The translations under genes and the position numbers were made by a program. Below, one piece after another: positions 16,546 to 27,000 of a stretch of DNA of 64,000 nt. Positions within the stretch are counted from its first letter, which is position 1, and each line of letters begins with the position of its first letter. The notes beneath the pieces are model-generated. The model was not told where the DNA came from. It saw only the letters and a list, made by a program, of their open reading frames with translations, and did no database searches. Source of the stretch: Treponema sp. (GTDB taxonomy: Bacteria; Spirochaetota; Spirochaetia; Treponematales; Treponemataceae); contig JAGAZO010000005.1 of NCBI GenBank assembly GCA_017940005.1, positions 1 through 64,000 on the forward strand. Reading direction: 5' to 3'.

Positions 16546-17565
16546 TCATCGTCTTCTTCGGTGACTGTAATAATGATAACGGTTCTTTCGATAATTTTGT
16601 TGTGAACGATTTTGTGGTGTTGTATACGCTGTAGTAGGTGCATATAACCCACGACCAATATCAAAAAATCTGTAATATTGAGTTTGCATTGCTCTCTCCA
16701 AATTTTGGGCAAAGTTTTTATCGTATTCACGAAACTCAGTTGCAAACATCACCTTGTTTTCATTTACAAAAACATTGGCGAATAGTTTTCTCCGAGTTTC
16801 AAGATTAAGCGGACTTGGTAAAACTCTTCCACAACTTACAAAATTACTTTTATTTTGATATACGCAATGTGGACAATGCAGACAAAAATCTAATGTCACA
16901 AACCGTGCGAACTGATTCTGTTGATTTGCGAGAATCGGACAACCAATTGCATTTCCAATTTGTATGGGTAATTTCAGCCCAAACTGCTGAATAATTTCTC
17001 TCTTCTGCTCAATCAAATCAATATCCGCGTCATATACCCAACTGAAATTTTCAGTATTGCAAAGTTCGCGCTTCAAAGTTTCCTTATCAATTATCTCATG
17101 CTGAAACTGCAAGATGTCAATTTCAATGGCAGAAATTTGTAAGTCCTTTATTTTCTGTTTTTTCACATCATCGACAGCATGGGTAACATAAATTTCGACG
17201 ATGAACCGTTTGCCGTCGCAAGTCACGATAATATCTGGAATGATGTCGTTAATTTTGTGTTCAAGCTCAACAGAATCAATTTTATATTGCACAGGAACGC
17301 CATTTTTTATGAATGTCAAATATTTCAGTTCTAAAAAAGCGTCTTTGCCCATATAGTGCAACGCAGACTGATAGCCATGCTCGCATTCAACGACATTCAA
17401 ATGTGCAAAATGATGCTCGCGCTTGCTTCCGCCGTTTTTTGCGACAAGTGGCTGTTTGCACGCAGGGCAGACGCAATTACATTCCAAGCCGTTTTTGGCT
17501 TCGTCGATGTAAATCAGTTTTCCGTCATGCAAAAGTCCGCAAGGAAGAGAAATTTGTTTTGCCAT
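16546..17565 (-). CDS. CoiA-like competence/nuclease family protein
   Basis: This encodes 339 residues. An N-terminal zinc-finger-like segment (CNCVCPACKQPLVAKNGG, HHFAH, residues about 29-54) precedes a nuclease-like core: DIIPDIIVTCDGKRFIVEIY with D, E residues in restriction-endonuclease arrangement, followed by THAVDDVKKQKI. This is the CoiA family pattern; CoiA is needed for DNA processing in Gram-positive competence, and homologues elsewhere are of unknown role. A second Cys cluster (CLHCPHC near 228-234) and a basic tail (RRRR) end the protein. Its start overlaps the stop of the upstream gene by one base (TAATG), so they are coupled. Confidence 0.75.
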   Translation of the reverse strand: MAKQISLPCGLLHDGKLIYIDEAKNGLECNCVCPACKQPLVAKNGGSKREHHFAHLNVVECEHGYQSALHYMGKDAFLELKYLTFIKNGVPVQYKIDSVELEHKINDIIPDIIVTCDGKRFIVEIYVTHAVDDVKKQKIKDLQISAIEIDILQFQHEIIDKETLKRELCNTENFSWVYDADIDLIEQKREIIQQFGLKLPIQIGNAIGCPILANQQNQFARFVTLDFCLHCPHCVYQNKSNFVSCGRVLPSPLNLETRRKLFANVFVNENKVMFATEFREYDKNFAQNLERAMQTQYYRFFDIGRGLYAPTTAYTTPQNRSQQNYRKNRYHYYSHRRRR

Positions 17566-18485
17566 TATTCCCGTCCTCCTGCTCTGTCCGCGCTCATCAT
17601 ATCAATCAGCGTACCGTCGCACTCTGGATAATGCTTGCAGTGTATATACGCTTCGCCGTCATCAGGAGAAACAACAACATTCGCTTCGTTGTACAGATAT
17701 TCCTTGCCACAGTGAATGCAATGCACTTTTGCATCCAGCTTCAAATGTGGAAACGCTTGCATACCGAGCTCCAATTCCGCAAATCTCGCTTCGCCGTACA
17801 GGATTGTCGGGGTCAGGACTTTGTAATCAAGATAAGTGCCGTGACAGTCGGGATAGTTCTTGCAAACGACCATCGTGAGATTCTTCTCATTGTCTTTTAT
17901 GACTTTGGACTGCTTGAAGTCAAATGCCTTTCTGCACTGTGTACAAAATACACTGGAATCTTTCCGCAAGCTGCCTGAGGGATTGTGTTCATCGTCAAAT
18001 TGGTTCAATGCTTCGCTTCTGAACTTTCCTTGCAAGACCGTGATTTTATCGGTCGGTAAATGCACGATTTCTTTTGCGTCGCCAAGCTGATAATACTGGC
18101 GGGCATAATCAAGCACTGCTTCCGCACCGTATTGCGCAACGCCCGTAAACCGAAGCGTTTCTTCCCAATCCTGCACAGCCTGCGCGTTCTTGAACCTGCG
18201 GAGAAGCAGTTCCGCAAGTTCCTGTTCTGTTTCCGAAGCATGAATCAAATCATCCCACTTCTTAAAGCCGACCATTTTTGCAATCAAGTGCTGTGCGCGA
18301 GCTAACTTGATGTCCTGTTCGTCCTTGTCGTCAAATTCGTAATAGAAAAACAGGTCTCCCACATCGTAGAATTTCCAGTCGTAGTGATAGGAAATGTAGC
18401 CGTCATCTTCCACGGTCTTTGTTTGAGTCTGCCAATCTTTTAAAAGATTTTTTGCTTGTTTCTTGAAGAATTCAAGATGAGACAT
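17565..18485 (-). CDS. Unknown protein with two zinc-ribbon modules
   Basis: This encodes 306 residues. The N-terminal 170 residues are helical without a known motif (FFKKQAKNLLKDWQTQTK, AQHLIAKMVGFKKWDDLIHA). The C-terminal half has two zinc-finger-like units: CTQCRKAF ... CKNYPDCHGTY (about 183-220) and CIHCGKEY ... CKHYPECDGTL (about 258-298). The CKxYPxCxGT pattern resembles topoisomerase-type zinc fingers. It overlaps the CoiA-like gene by one base and forms its operon partner. An AGGAG site precedes the ATG. Function unknown; nucleic-acid binding is a reasonable guess. Confidence 0.65.
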   Translation of the reverse strand: MSHLEFFKKQAKNLLKDWQTQTKTVEDDGYISYHYDWKFYDVGDLFFYYEFDDKDEQDIKLARAQHLIAKMVGFKKWDDLIHASETEQELAELLLRRFKNAQAVQDWEETLRFTGVAQYGAEAVLDYARQYYQLGDAKEIVHLPTDKITVLQGKFRSEALNQFDDEHNPSGSLRKDSSVFCTQCRKAFDFKQSKVIKDNEKNLTMVVCKNYPDCHGTYLDYKVLTPTILYGEARFAELELGMQAFPHLKLDAKVHCIHCGKEYLYNEANVVVSPDDGEAYIHCKHYPECDGTLIDMMSADRAGGRE

Positions 18486-18679
18486 AATGATACTCCTTGA
18501 GCATCTGTTTTATTGCGTATGCTTTTTTGCCAGTACCGTAAGCAGCAACAAACCCGATGCTCTTAGGTAATCATTATTTGTTTGGTATGGTATGATAAAA
18601 ATCTTCGCACTGGCTGCGAGCTCTACCACGGAACTGATTTAAAGATAAGGAAATTTGAGTTCATCGTCAAGTGTAATTT
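18486..18679. other. Gap with a short coding relic
   Basis: Overlapping the start of the zinc-ribbon gene, the minus strand has an uninterrupted 30-codon fragment (SIGFVAAYGTGKKAYAIKQM, then LKEYHY) with no start codon. It looks like the very end of a lost gene. Nothing else is visible up to repeat copy C. Confidence 0.35.
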
Positions 18680-18802
18680 CCGAGCGTTAGGGGCTGTAGC
18701 ACCGCTGTAGGCGTTCTGAAATGAGCGAAGCGAATGGAAGAATGGAGCGCGGTTAGCGCGGAAGTGCGAAAGACCCGACCGCCGCTTGTCGGCGGGAACG
18801 CC
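18680..18802 (-). repeat. Structured repeat (copy C), right boundary of a gene block
   Basis: Read on the minus strand it begins TTTTGGGCGTTCCC and ends CCCCTAACGCTCGG, matching copy B at 15647-15765 at both ends but inverted relative to it. Internally it carries GCGGTTAGCGCGG and CGCCGACAAGCGGCG-type hairpins. It cuts into the helix-turn-helix end of the relic at 18803-19520. Confidence 0.65.
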
Positions 18803-19520
18803 CAAAATAATTCCATAAAATCGGTTTTTCGGTAACACGCAGCTTTTCTGCGAACTGGCTGGCTGTATTAAGACTCGCCGTTTTTCAAGTATTGCAGAAT
18901 CTGATTTTGCCGTTCATTTACAGGGACATTTACTTGGGAGGGTTCCTCGCTACTTGGGAGATTTGCTTTAATTTATAATGCGTCACATCTTCAGTTCGCC
19001 CTTTCTGAATCAGAACACCAGTGTCTTTTATTTTGCCCAGTTCCTCAAAAGCAACTTTCGTTGGTACAAGATTTATCTGTGAGTATGTCGCTGTATCTAC
19101 CGCTCCCACCTCGCGGGCGAAAATCATCGCTTCGGTTTGATGCAAATGTCGGGTGCGGCATGTTGTTTTCGGAGAGTAACCGCCACATCGTCCTGATTTC
19201 CGTTCCTTTTATTTCGGCAAGGTTTGTCTCGTAGAAAATTGTCGCGAGGTGCAGATTGCGGGTATAACTTCCCGCCGTGCCGATGGACTCCTGATTTCGC
19301 AAAGAATATCCTGCGTTTATAATCTCAATGCGGTTGTTGTAGGGGATAATCTGCGCGGGGCAGTTCATTCTGTAGGAGCGGTGTATCAAAGCATTGACGA
19401 TTGCCTCTCGCAAAACGAGCTCTGGCAAGTTCTGCTTTGTCGTTGCCTGAATCTCGCCTTCTTTGAGCAAAAAATTAAGCGGCGCTCGGCGATTATCGCG
19501 TCAAGAATCCTATCAAGCTG
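18803..19520 (-). pseudogene. AlbA_2/RecG-like ATP-binding relic, several frameshifts
   Basis: On the minus strand, residues from 19500 downward read LNFLLKEGEIQATTKQNLPE then LVLREAIVNALIHRSYRMN and TRNLHLATIFYETNLAEIKG, the ATP-binding region of the AlbA_2 family. The frame shifts near 19130 and continues with IFAREVGAVDTATYSQINLV, shifts again near 18960 and gives NERQNQILQYLKNGES followed, in yet another frame, by ASQFAEKLRVTEKPI, a helix-turn-helix cut off by repeat copy C. This is a third member of the same gene family as those at 11996 and 13497. It is clearly dead. Confidence 0.7.
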
Positions 19521-20026
19521 CAATAAATATGAGACAGCGAATTCTACTTGCGCCTCCTTTGCCTTTGAACGTTGCGGGGTAAGGTTTTGGGCAGTTTCAC
19601 GCTCTTTGTGCGCTTTTTTTATTTGGCTTCAAGTTTCTTGAGGCGTTTGTTCCGCGCTGCAATCGCTTCTTCTTTTTCTGATATTATTGCGGTGGCATTT
19701 TCAAGTTCATCTTCTGCTCCTCGATTTTTCACGCCTGATTTTAACGAGAGGCATCAGGTTGGTTTTACGCTTTGTCGGTTCAGGAACTACAAAAGGTTCT
19801 TTTCTAAAAGAGCCGTCTCCGTACACCTGCATGAGCCATACAGCAATGCGATAGGTGAATTTAAGAACCGTGAGCATTTCCTGTTTAGGGGCGATATTTT
19901 TATGTGCAGAATCGTTGCGACTCATACGCACTTGATTTATCCACTGTGTTACATCGTAAGGAAGATGGCCGCCATTCTTTAAAAGGCGTATGCGATTATA
20001 ATGTGTATTTTCCTAAACACTGTCGT
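19521..20026 (-). pseudogene. Relic of an HsdR-type N-terminal (DUF4145-like) domain
   Basis: After an in-frame TAG near 20020 the minus strand reads IRLLKNGGHLPYDVTQWINQ, MSRNDSAHKNIAPKQEMLTV and FTYRIAVWLMQVYGD. This helical pattern, with the xRNDSAHKN signature, is the DUF4145-like domain at the N-terminus of type I restriction R subunits and related ATPases. A frameshift near 19730 leads to a coiled coil (ELENATAIISEKEEAIAARN) that stops at TAA, and a further frame gives KAHKERETAQNLTPQ. Nothing of the motor domain is left. The relic joins directly to the AlbA_2-like relic. Confidence 0.55.
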
Positions 20027-20100
20027 AAAAGCGGTAAAAAAACGCAATTCTCGAAGTCAGTACAGGACTGTAATAGTACTTTTTGAAAATCGTCTACCAA

Positions 20101-20136
20101 TGGAGAACACAATACTATTGGAGAACACAATACTAT
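20101..20136. repeat. Two tandem 18-bp units
   Basis: TGGAGAACACAATACTA occurs at 20101-20117 and again at 20119-20135, a period of 18 bases. It sits in the non-coding stretch between the relics and mnmE, where nothing else is visible. The role is unknown. Confidence 0.7.
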
Positions 20137-20198
20137 AATTTGGAAAAAGAGTAGCCAGAGCGTGTTCGCCAAGTAAATAAAATCTTGTGATGAATGTG

Positions 20199-21584
20199 TC
20201 ATTTTCCGACGCAAAAATTGCTGAACACGCTGTCGAGCACATCGTCAGGAGTCACTTCGCCTGTCACTTCTCCAAGCGACGCAAGCGCATCTTCTAAATC
20301 TTGTACAACTGCATCGAGCGTATACTGTGCGCCGCTTTCCTGTGCGTGTTTGACGCTTTCAAGCGCATCGACAATGGCGACTTTTTGACGCGCAGAGCCA
20401 AGCCCCGCCTGCACACGCTCTGTAGCCATGCCTGAGGTGAGAACTGCCCATACTGCTTCTACGAGCGCGGCAATGTTTGTGCCGTTTTTTGCGCTCACCG
20501 CGATTTCACCGTGCAGATTTTTTATTAATTTTTTTTGCGCGTCAGAGAGGCGCACCTGATTCTGCGCAACATCGCATTTATTCCACACGACAACAATACG
20601 CTCTGCACACGGCCTTAAAAACTGCGCGTCGTCTTCTGTATATCCTTCAGTGCTGTCTATGACATAGAGCACAACATCTGCGTCGTGTGTAAGTGAATGT
20701 GCAAGCGCAACGCCTTGCTTTTCAACTTCGTCTGCTGTTTTGCGAAGCCCAGCCGTATCGAACAGGCGCACGGGAATGCCTGAAAAATCTGCCCAGCTTT
20801 CAAGCCAGTCGCGTGTGGTGCCTGCAATGTCGGAGACAATCGCGCGTTCTTCTTTGAGCAGCGTGTTGAACAAGCTCGACTTGCCTGCGTTTGTTTTGCC
20901 GCACAGCACAACGCGTGCACCATCTTGATAGAGCTTTTCGCTCTGCCACGAATCTGCAAGCATTTGAAGACGCGCTTGTGCCAGTTGTATGCCTGCGGTG
21001 TCAAACGAATCGGCAATAGTTTCTTCATCTTCAGGGTACTCTACTGCAACTTCAATCGATGCAAGCGCAGCGATTATTAATTTTTTGACCGCATCGATTT
21101 CGTGATAGAGCGAACCTGCAAGTCTTCCCGCTGCATGTCCGCGCGCCTCGTCTGTACGGCTTTCAATGATTTCGCGCACTGCTTCTGCTTTTGTTAAATC
21201 TGATTTACCGTTCACATATGCACGAAACGTAAACTCTCCACGTTCCGCGCTGCGGAATCCATGAGAAATTAATAAATTGTAAATGGCTGTTACAATAGAC
21301 GGTCCGCCGTGGCATGAAATCTCCGCCATGTCTTCACCAGTGAAACTTTTGGGAGCGCGAAATACAGATACAAGCACTTCGTCAATTTTATTTGCGCCGT
21401 CTGCAATCCAGCCATATACGATTGAATTTCCCTGCGCGGTGCAAAGCGCTTCTGGGCGCGAGAACAATTTTGCCAAAAGCTCAATGCAACCGTTCCCAGA
21501 GGCGCGCACTATTCCGAGTGCGCTTGGCGCAAGCGGCGTTGCAATCGCTGCAATAGGTTCGCCAGGCGTGTATGATTGTGCCAT
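20199..21584 (-). CDS. mnmE: tRNA modification GTPase MnmE
   Basis: This 461-residue protein, with MnmG, puts the 5-carboxymethylaminomethyl group on U34 of tRNAs. The N-terminal tetrahydrofolate-binding part has TPLAPSALGIVRASG and FTGEDMAEISCHGG. The inserted G domain has G1 GKTNAGKSS (about 228-236), DIAGTTRD, DTAGLRKTADEVE and NKCD (about 334). The protein ends in the invariant CVGK, whose Cys is functional. Length fits the family. It is the last gene of an apparent three-gene minus-strand operon, five bases after the GHL13 protein. No partner mnmG is in the window. Confidence 0.97.
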   Translation of the reverse strand: MAQSYTPGEPIAAIATPLAPSALGIVRASGNGCIELLAKLFSRPEALCTAQGNSIVYGWIADGANKIDEVLVSVFRAPKSFTGEDMAEISCHGGPSIVTAIYNLLISHGFRSAERGEFTFRAYVNGKSDLTKAEAVREIIESRTDEARGHAAGRLAGSLYHEIDAVKKLIIAALASIEVAVEYPEDEETIADSFDTAGIQLAQARLQMLADSWQSEKLYQDGARVVLCGKTNAGKSSLFNTLLKEERAIVSDIAGTTRDWLESWADFSGIPVRLFDTAGLRKTADEVEKQGVALAHSLTHDADVVLYVIDSTEGYTEDDAQFLRPCAERIVVVWNKCDVAQNQVRLSDAQKKLIKNLHGEIAVSAKNGTNIAALVEAVWAVLTSGMATERVQAGLGSARQKVAIVDALESVKHAQESGAQYTLDAVVQDLEDALASLGEVTGEVTPDDVLDSVFSNFCVGK

Positions 21585-21589
21585 TACTT

Positions 21590-23944
21590 CTACCTCTGCT
21601 GTTTCATGAATGGCACATATAGGAACGGTGTGTACTGCATATCTCCTGTTTTTTTTCTTTCTTCTTGTTCGAGTATTGAATCAAGAATGGAAATTGTTTC
21701 GTCGGCGAATGTCATTTTTTTCTTATTTCCGATAGCAGGTTTTCTAAATTGTGTAGCTGCTTCGCGAGCTGTTCCGATATATTTTGATTCAGTTGTTATG
21801 TCGGGAAGAATATAATCATAATCACCCGAATTGTTCCAATACAGGTAGCCGCGATCTGCAGCATCACGCACGCCAAAGATTTCTTTTTGAATGTATGCTG
21901 TACCGTAATATTGCCTGTCGTACCGTACATTCAGCCTGAACGCTTGCACCCATGGCCTTGCGATTGCCCGATTGCGTGTCATCACTGATGTGCGGTATGT
22001 GCCGTAGTAGTAAATTCGATATGTGCGGTCAGCATACGGCTCATGATTCATAAACTCCTGCTCAAAGTGGCTTGGATAGAACATGGGCGAGATGACATCA
22101 ACATATTCGCAGAGCATTTCTGCATCTTGTCCAGTACGCGTACCACTTCTGTACCAGCCATTTGCACCGTATATGTCAATGCCAATCGGCGCATCAATAT
22201 TTTCGCGCGCATACAAAAGAAATGAAATGAGTGCACTTTCTTTTGTCATGCCTTGCGCCTGCCAACGGTATGTTGCAAGATTCAAATTGATGCCATCTGT
22301 TGGAAAACGTATGTAGTCAAATTGAATTTCATCGAATCCGCGGTTTATTAATTCTTTTGCAATGGCAACATTATATTCCCATACTTCTGGAGAGTATGGG
22401 TCAACCCAATGTTCGTCGTAATATGCGGGCGTTTTTTTTGTACTGTTTCCCGTTGTGCTATCGACAACTTCTTCGTATGCTTTTATGCCTATCCAAGGAG
22501 ATTTTGCAGCTGCATCCCAAACTGCATATTTTCCGTTTGCATATCGTGAAAGATTTCTGTCTTTAAATACAACGATACGCGCAATGAGATATGTTTTTGA
22601 TTCTTTGAATTCTTTAACAAAATGTTCAAGGTTGACAGCGTATTGAGACACTTGAGCTTTTTCTGCTATAGATGAATCATGTGTGTGATAGCGCAAAAGA
22701 CCGTAGTCATCTTTCATGTCAATGACAAGTGCATTCAAATTATTATCATTTATTATTTTTTTAAATTTAGTAATACCTGTTTGATTTCTGCACTGATATG
22801 CAGAAACATAGATACCTTTTTTTCCATCTGCCAGTTCAGCATATGGTGTGTTTATCGTTCCGGGATAGAGCATCCACAATTCGTTCAAGAGTACGCCTTC
22901 TGAAAACCCGCTCCTATATTGGGGAATCCACGCTGTATTTACCATGCCTGGAATAAATGAGAGATTTTTTTTCCATTCTTCAAAATTTGCAGGAACGCCG
23001 AGAGTTGCAAGCGTCGTCACATCGATAGCACCGAGCGACTCGATTCGGGTAAATAGCAGTGCATTGCCTACACTTGTAATGCCATCAATGCTGTCTGCTG
23101 GTTCTGTCCCTTCGTAAATGCGTATGCTTTTCTTGTTTTTCCAATCAAAGCGATAAATGCAGGGAAGATATGACTGCGAAAAATATATTTCGACATATTT
23201 TGTTCCGTCATCACGCGTTCTAATCATTGGAAAAATATCTGCAATTTCATCGGGAGAAGAAAGCGATTGCATTATTTTTATGCCGTTTGTCACATCTGTC
23301 CATTTTGCGTTTTTTATGTACGGTAAAATATATGCCAATCCGAAGACAGGATGCGATTCAAAAACAACAACTTCTCCGCTTTCCATGGTAGCAACAGCAA
23401 CAGCTTTTATTCCAGGCGTGCGAGGGCTGGAAGAGCTGAGCGACGACCACGAGATGCCGCCATCACTCGTAATGTATACGTTGTTTTCCGTTGCAGTAAC
23501 GAGTCGTTGTGGATTGAGCGGATCGACGCATAAATCTTTGAGCATCGGTACATGTGGCACAAGTGTTGTCGTTGTACCATCATACTTTTTTATCATAAAT
23601 GATTCTATGCCATTGTTGCGCAACTCAAAATTAACAAGGTCTTCGCTATAGAGGATTCCTGCGGACGTGCGGAAATACCACAGCTCTTTTGAAGTGTTGG
23701 CATCATCTTTTGTTTCTACACGGAGAATTTGTTCGACTTTGCCACCTGCCCATAATGGAATTGCCGTGTTGCTTACGGAAATTTTATATAATCCTTTATC
23801 ACTGCCTGCAAGATATGGCTGTTCAGTTTCTGACGAAATATATGATGTTGACGGAAGCCTGTACAGAGGTTTTATTTCCTGTGCAAAAATTCCTGAAAGA
23901 GGGCAAAGTAATAGTGATATGATAAAAAAACGTAAAGCTTCCAT
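21590..23944 (-). CDS. Secreted GHL13 (DUF4015) putative glycosidase
   Basis: This encodes 784 residues with a signal peptide (MEALRFFIISLLLCPLSGIF, AQ). Residues about 25-390 form a repeated beta-rich region with propeller-like strands (NVYITSDGGISWSS resembles BNR/sortilin-type blades). Residues about 400-740 are the GHL13/DUF4015 TIM barrel: GIYVSAYQCRN, ALVIDMKDDYGLLRY, ARIVVFKDRNLS, INRGFDEIQFDYIRFPTDG, IGIDIYGANGW and EYVDVISPMFYPSHF. The family is predicted to hydrolyse glycans; the acidic residues in FDEIQFDYIRFP are the likely catalytic site. The reaction is not known. It sits between the Ig-repeat protein and mnmE on the same strand. Confidence 0.8.
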   Translation of the reverse strand: MEALRFFIISLLLCPLSGIFAQEIKPLYRLPSTSYISSETEQPYLAGSDKGLYKISVSNTAIPLWAGGKVEQILRVETKDDANTSKELWYFRTSAGILYSEDLVNFELRNNGIESFMIKKYDGTTTTLVPHVPMLKDLCVDPLNPQRLVTATENNVYITSDGGISWSSLSSSSPRTPGIKAVAVATMESGEVVVFESHPVFGLAYILPYIKNAKWTDVTNGIKIMQSLSSPDEIADIFPMIRTRDDGTKYVEIYFSQSYLPCIYRFDWKNKKSIRIYEGTEPADSIDGITSVGNALLFTRIESLGAIDVTTLATLGVPANFEEWKKNLSFIPGMVNTAWIPQYRSGFSEGVLLNELWMLYPGTINTPYAELADGKKGIYVSAYQCRNQTGITKFKKIINDNNLNALVIDMKDDYGLLRYHTHDSSIAEKAQVSQYAVNLEHFVKEFKESKTYLIARIVVFKDRNLSRYANGKYAVWDAAAKSPWIGIKAYEEVVDSTTGNSTKKTPAYYDEHWVDPYSPEVWEYNVAIAKELINRGFDEIQFDYIRFPTDGINLNLATYRWQAQGMTKESALISFLLYARENIDAPIGIDIYGANGWYRSGTRTGQDAEMLCEYVDVISPMFYPSHFEQEFMNHEPYADRTYRIYYYGTYRTSVMTRNRAIARPWVQAFRLNVRYDRQYYGTAYIQKEIFGVRDAADRGYLYWNNSGDYDYILPDITTESKYIGTAREAATQFRKPAIGNKKKMTFADETISILDSILEQEERKKTGDMQYTPFLYVPFMKQQR

Positions 23945-24014
23945 ATTTCGATTATCGGCAGTACGGCGATAAATATTAAATCGTCGTACTGTCTGTTTTG
24001 CATCATATGCAACG

Positions 24015-27000
24015 TTAGAATACGTTTATTCTTATGCCTGCGGCAATTTGGGGTATGATGTTTTTTATTTTCACGTTGCTTGTCACATCTGTAGGGATAA
24101 ACCATAGTGAGCCTTCTGTATAAAGCGAATACGTGCTGAAGTATTTTAACCTTTCGATTGTAATGCGCGGGAACTCAAGTTGCGTAAGCAGTGCGCTCAG
24201 TATTTGTGGTTTGCCGCTGCTCGTTTGACTGAACCATGAAAAGTCTGCTCCGAGTGCAATATTTGCAGAAAGCCAATCCCAGTTATGTCCAAAGAAATAG
24301 CCGAATGGTATGTGTGCGACGTTCGCAAGAATCTTTACGCCGAATACATTGGTACCGCCATACCGCATTTCTGTTTTTGAAAATGTATTGCGTTGCGATT
24401 GCGTGAACTGTCCCCATTGAAATTGCAACTTTACGTTGTCGTTGAAAAATGAAAGACCAATGCCTATATCAAAAAGCGTCGCACCCCAGAAATGGAAGTC
24501 AAAATACAATCCTTGAATGAACGATGGCACTTCGTAGGAAGCCTTGTCCCCTTTGCGTAGAGAAAGCGTTACGTCTGTTAAGCCATACTCATCTGATGTT
24601 ATGCCGATGAACTCGAGCGCTTGATTGTATCTCCCTCCATTGCTCGGCGCAATAAGGCGAATGGACGGCTTTGTGTTATCTATCTGTATAATTGTTCGAG
24701 TGACTGCTGTTTCTCCGTTTTTCATGGTGGCGCGCACAAGCAGGAAGTGATAGCCTTCAGGTATGTCTTTGTTTTCAATTCGGTAGTGCCATTTTTCGTT
24801 TTTTGATATGCGCGTAAATGTCTTTCCATTGTCGAAGCTCAATTCGACATATGCGACTTTTTTATTGGCAATCGCTTGTTTTTGTGCTTTTGTAGCTTCT
24901 TTTGTATTTGCAAAATGCAATTCTGCTTCATCGATTGCATAGCCTGCTGAACCTCTGATATATGGACGGTCAACAGCAAAATCACCATACGTAAAATTAT
25001 CGATAGTAATCCATGGGCCTGTTGGCGAATACACGATAGATTGTGTGCGCGACGAAACAGCAATATCACCTTCAACAGACGCAGCAACGCGATAGGTATG
25101 CGTGCCTTTGCTGACCATATCGGGTGTTACGTCAAAGCTGAAGAATCCCATAGGCGTGATTTCTGTGGTACCCATAGAGATGTCGTCAATGTAAAGTGTC
25201 AGTGCCGTTATCGGATTTTCTGCGGCGGCTTGTCCATAAATCTTGAATCTGCCTTGTTTGTGCTCACCGTCAAGTGGATACAACAGATCAACAGAGGTGA
25301 GCGCTTTTGCTTTGTCGAGCTCAATGTTGCGGCTTACCCGTGCAATATTTCCTGCTTTGTCTTCGCTTGTAACTTCAATATTGTAAAATCCGTTTTCAAG
25401 ACTTGAAATATCTACAACCTCTGCAATAATCTTGTCAGGCTCAATAGCGATGTGCTTGAATGATTCACCTACCGGTTTTTGTTCAAGGCTTCGCACAGTG
25501 ATGTACATATTTGTAATTGCAACATTGTCGTATGAATAACCTGAAAAAAAGAGATTGCCTGCGGTTGTTGAATCGTCAAGCGGCAGTTCGAGCAAAAGCA
25601 CAGGACTGCTGTTGTCGATTGTAAGCGAAGTTGAGTATAATCCTGTAATGCCGTATTTGTCAGTCACTTTGACAAATACAAGCTGTGTGCCGTCTGGAAT
25701 GGCACGTGTGTCTACCGTATATGTCCACTCGTCTGTACCGATTGCATCGCTGTAGCTATTTCCATTGTCGAGCGAAATCTGAACTTTTGCAATACCATTT
25801 GCATCTTTTGCCGTACCGCGTATTTCAATACTGTTACGCACTGACATGTCGATTGTAGGCGTAATGACTGCCGCTTCCGGCTCTTTAAGCGATATGCGAA
25901 ATGTGCGTGATACCTCATGTCCTTTCACGCCGTTTGCATCGACAGCATACACAGTGATTGTATGTTCATTGTCTGTCATTACAGAAAGTGGAACATCTAT
26001 TGAAAAGCTTGTTCCAGGTTCTGGAAGTTGGATAAATGAGCCGTTGTCAAGTTTGTACCAGATTGTACTTGCACCGTCATCATCATATGCAACGCCTGAT
26101 ATGGAAAAATCGCGCGTAATGATAGCGTTTTCTTCTGGCAAATGAATCTCTACGCGCGGCAAATCGGATTCAGTGTCAAAGCTGAAATTCCATGAATCCA
26201 GTTTTGTCATATTTCCCGCCGCATCGTAAAACTCAAATGACATTGTATCGCCCATGGGCTGCTCTTGCGTGCCAACATATGTTGTTATGAGCGGAGCCGC
26301 TTTGAGTTCAATCTTTTTTGCTGTTTCATTTGCATTGTGTGGCGCAATATAGTACACATTGCGTATACCTGCACTATCTTTTGCAATAAATGCTACAAGC
26401 GTGTTCCCGTTTACTACATCTGATTCGAGCGGTAGCACCATGCGTACATCAGGTGGCATTGTATCTTTCTGTACGGCGGTATGCATATAGGCGTAGCGAT
26501 TTGCATTGTTGCATGCGCGTATGTCGAGCCGCACAAGCCCGTCTGTCATGTTTGCAAGTGAAATGTCGTAACTGAAAGAAACGCCTGTAGCAGTCTGTGC
26601 GGAGAGCGGTATTGGCTGCCATGTGTGTCCGCCGTCGGAAGAATATTCGATTGATTTAATGCCACTTTTATCTACGGCAGTTCCTGTTACTTTGATGAAG
26701 TCTTTTACCCATTCGTGAAGCGCAGGTGATTCTAGATGGAGTTCAGGCGCGCCAGAGGTAGAAACAATATTTACTGACGGTGAATAATGTAAAGCACCTT
26801 CTCCGTCGTGTATGTTTAAGATGATTGAGCGATAGGTGCCTTCGGTAGTTGCGGTGAGCGTAACTATGTTTCCCTGAGTCATAACAGCAAGCCCATCTGC
26901 GGAAGCAGCAAGTGATGCTGTTATTGGCGTGGCAACATTCGCGTAATAGATGAGTGATTGACCAGGCGTCATAACATACGCTCCTGCACGTTCATCGTAT

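Noticed and set aside
15647-18802. Integron attC sites as explanation for repeats A-C
   Set aside because: The ends read GCGTT ... AACGC, the opposite of the canonical AAC ... GTT layout, B and C are inverted to each other, and no integrase gene is present.
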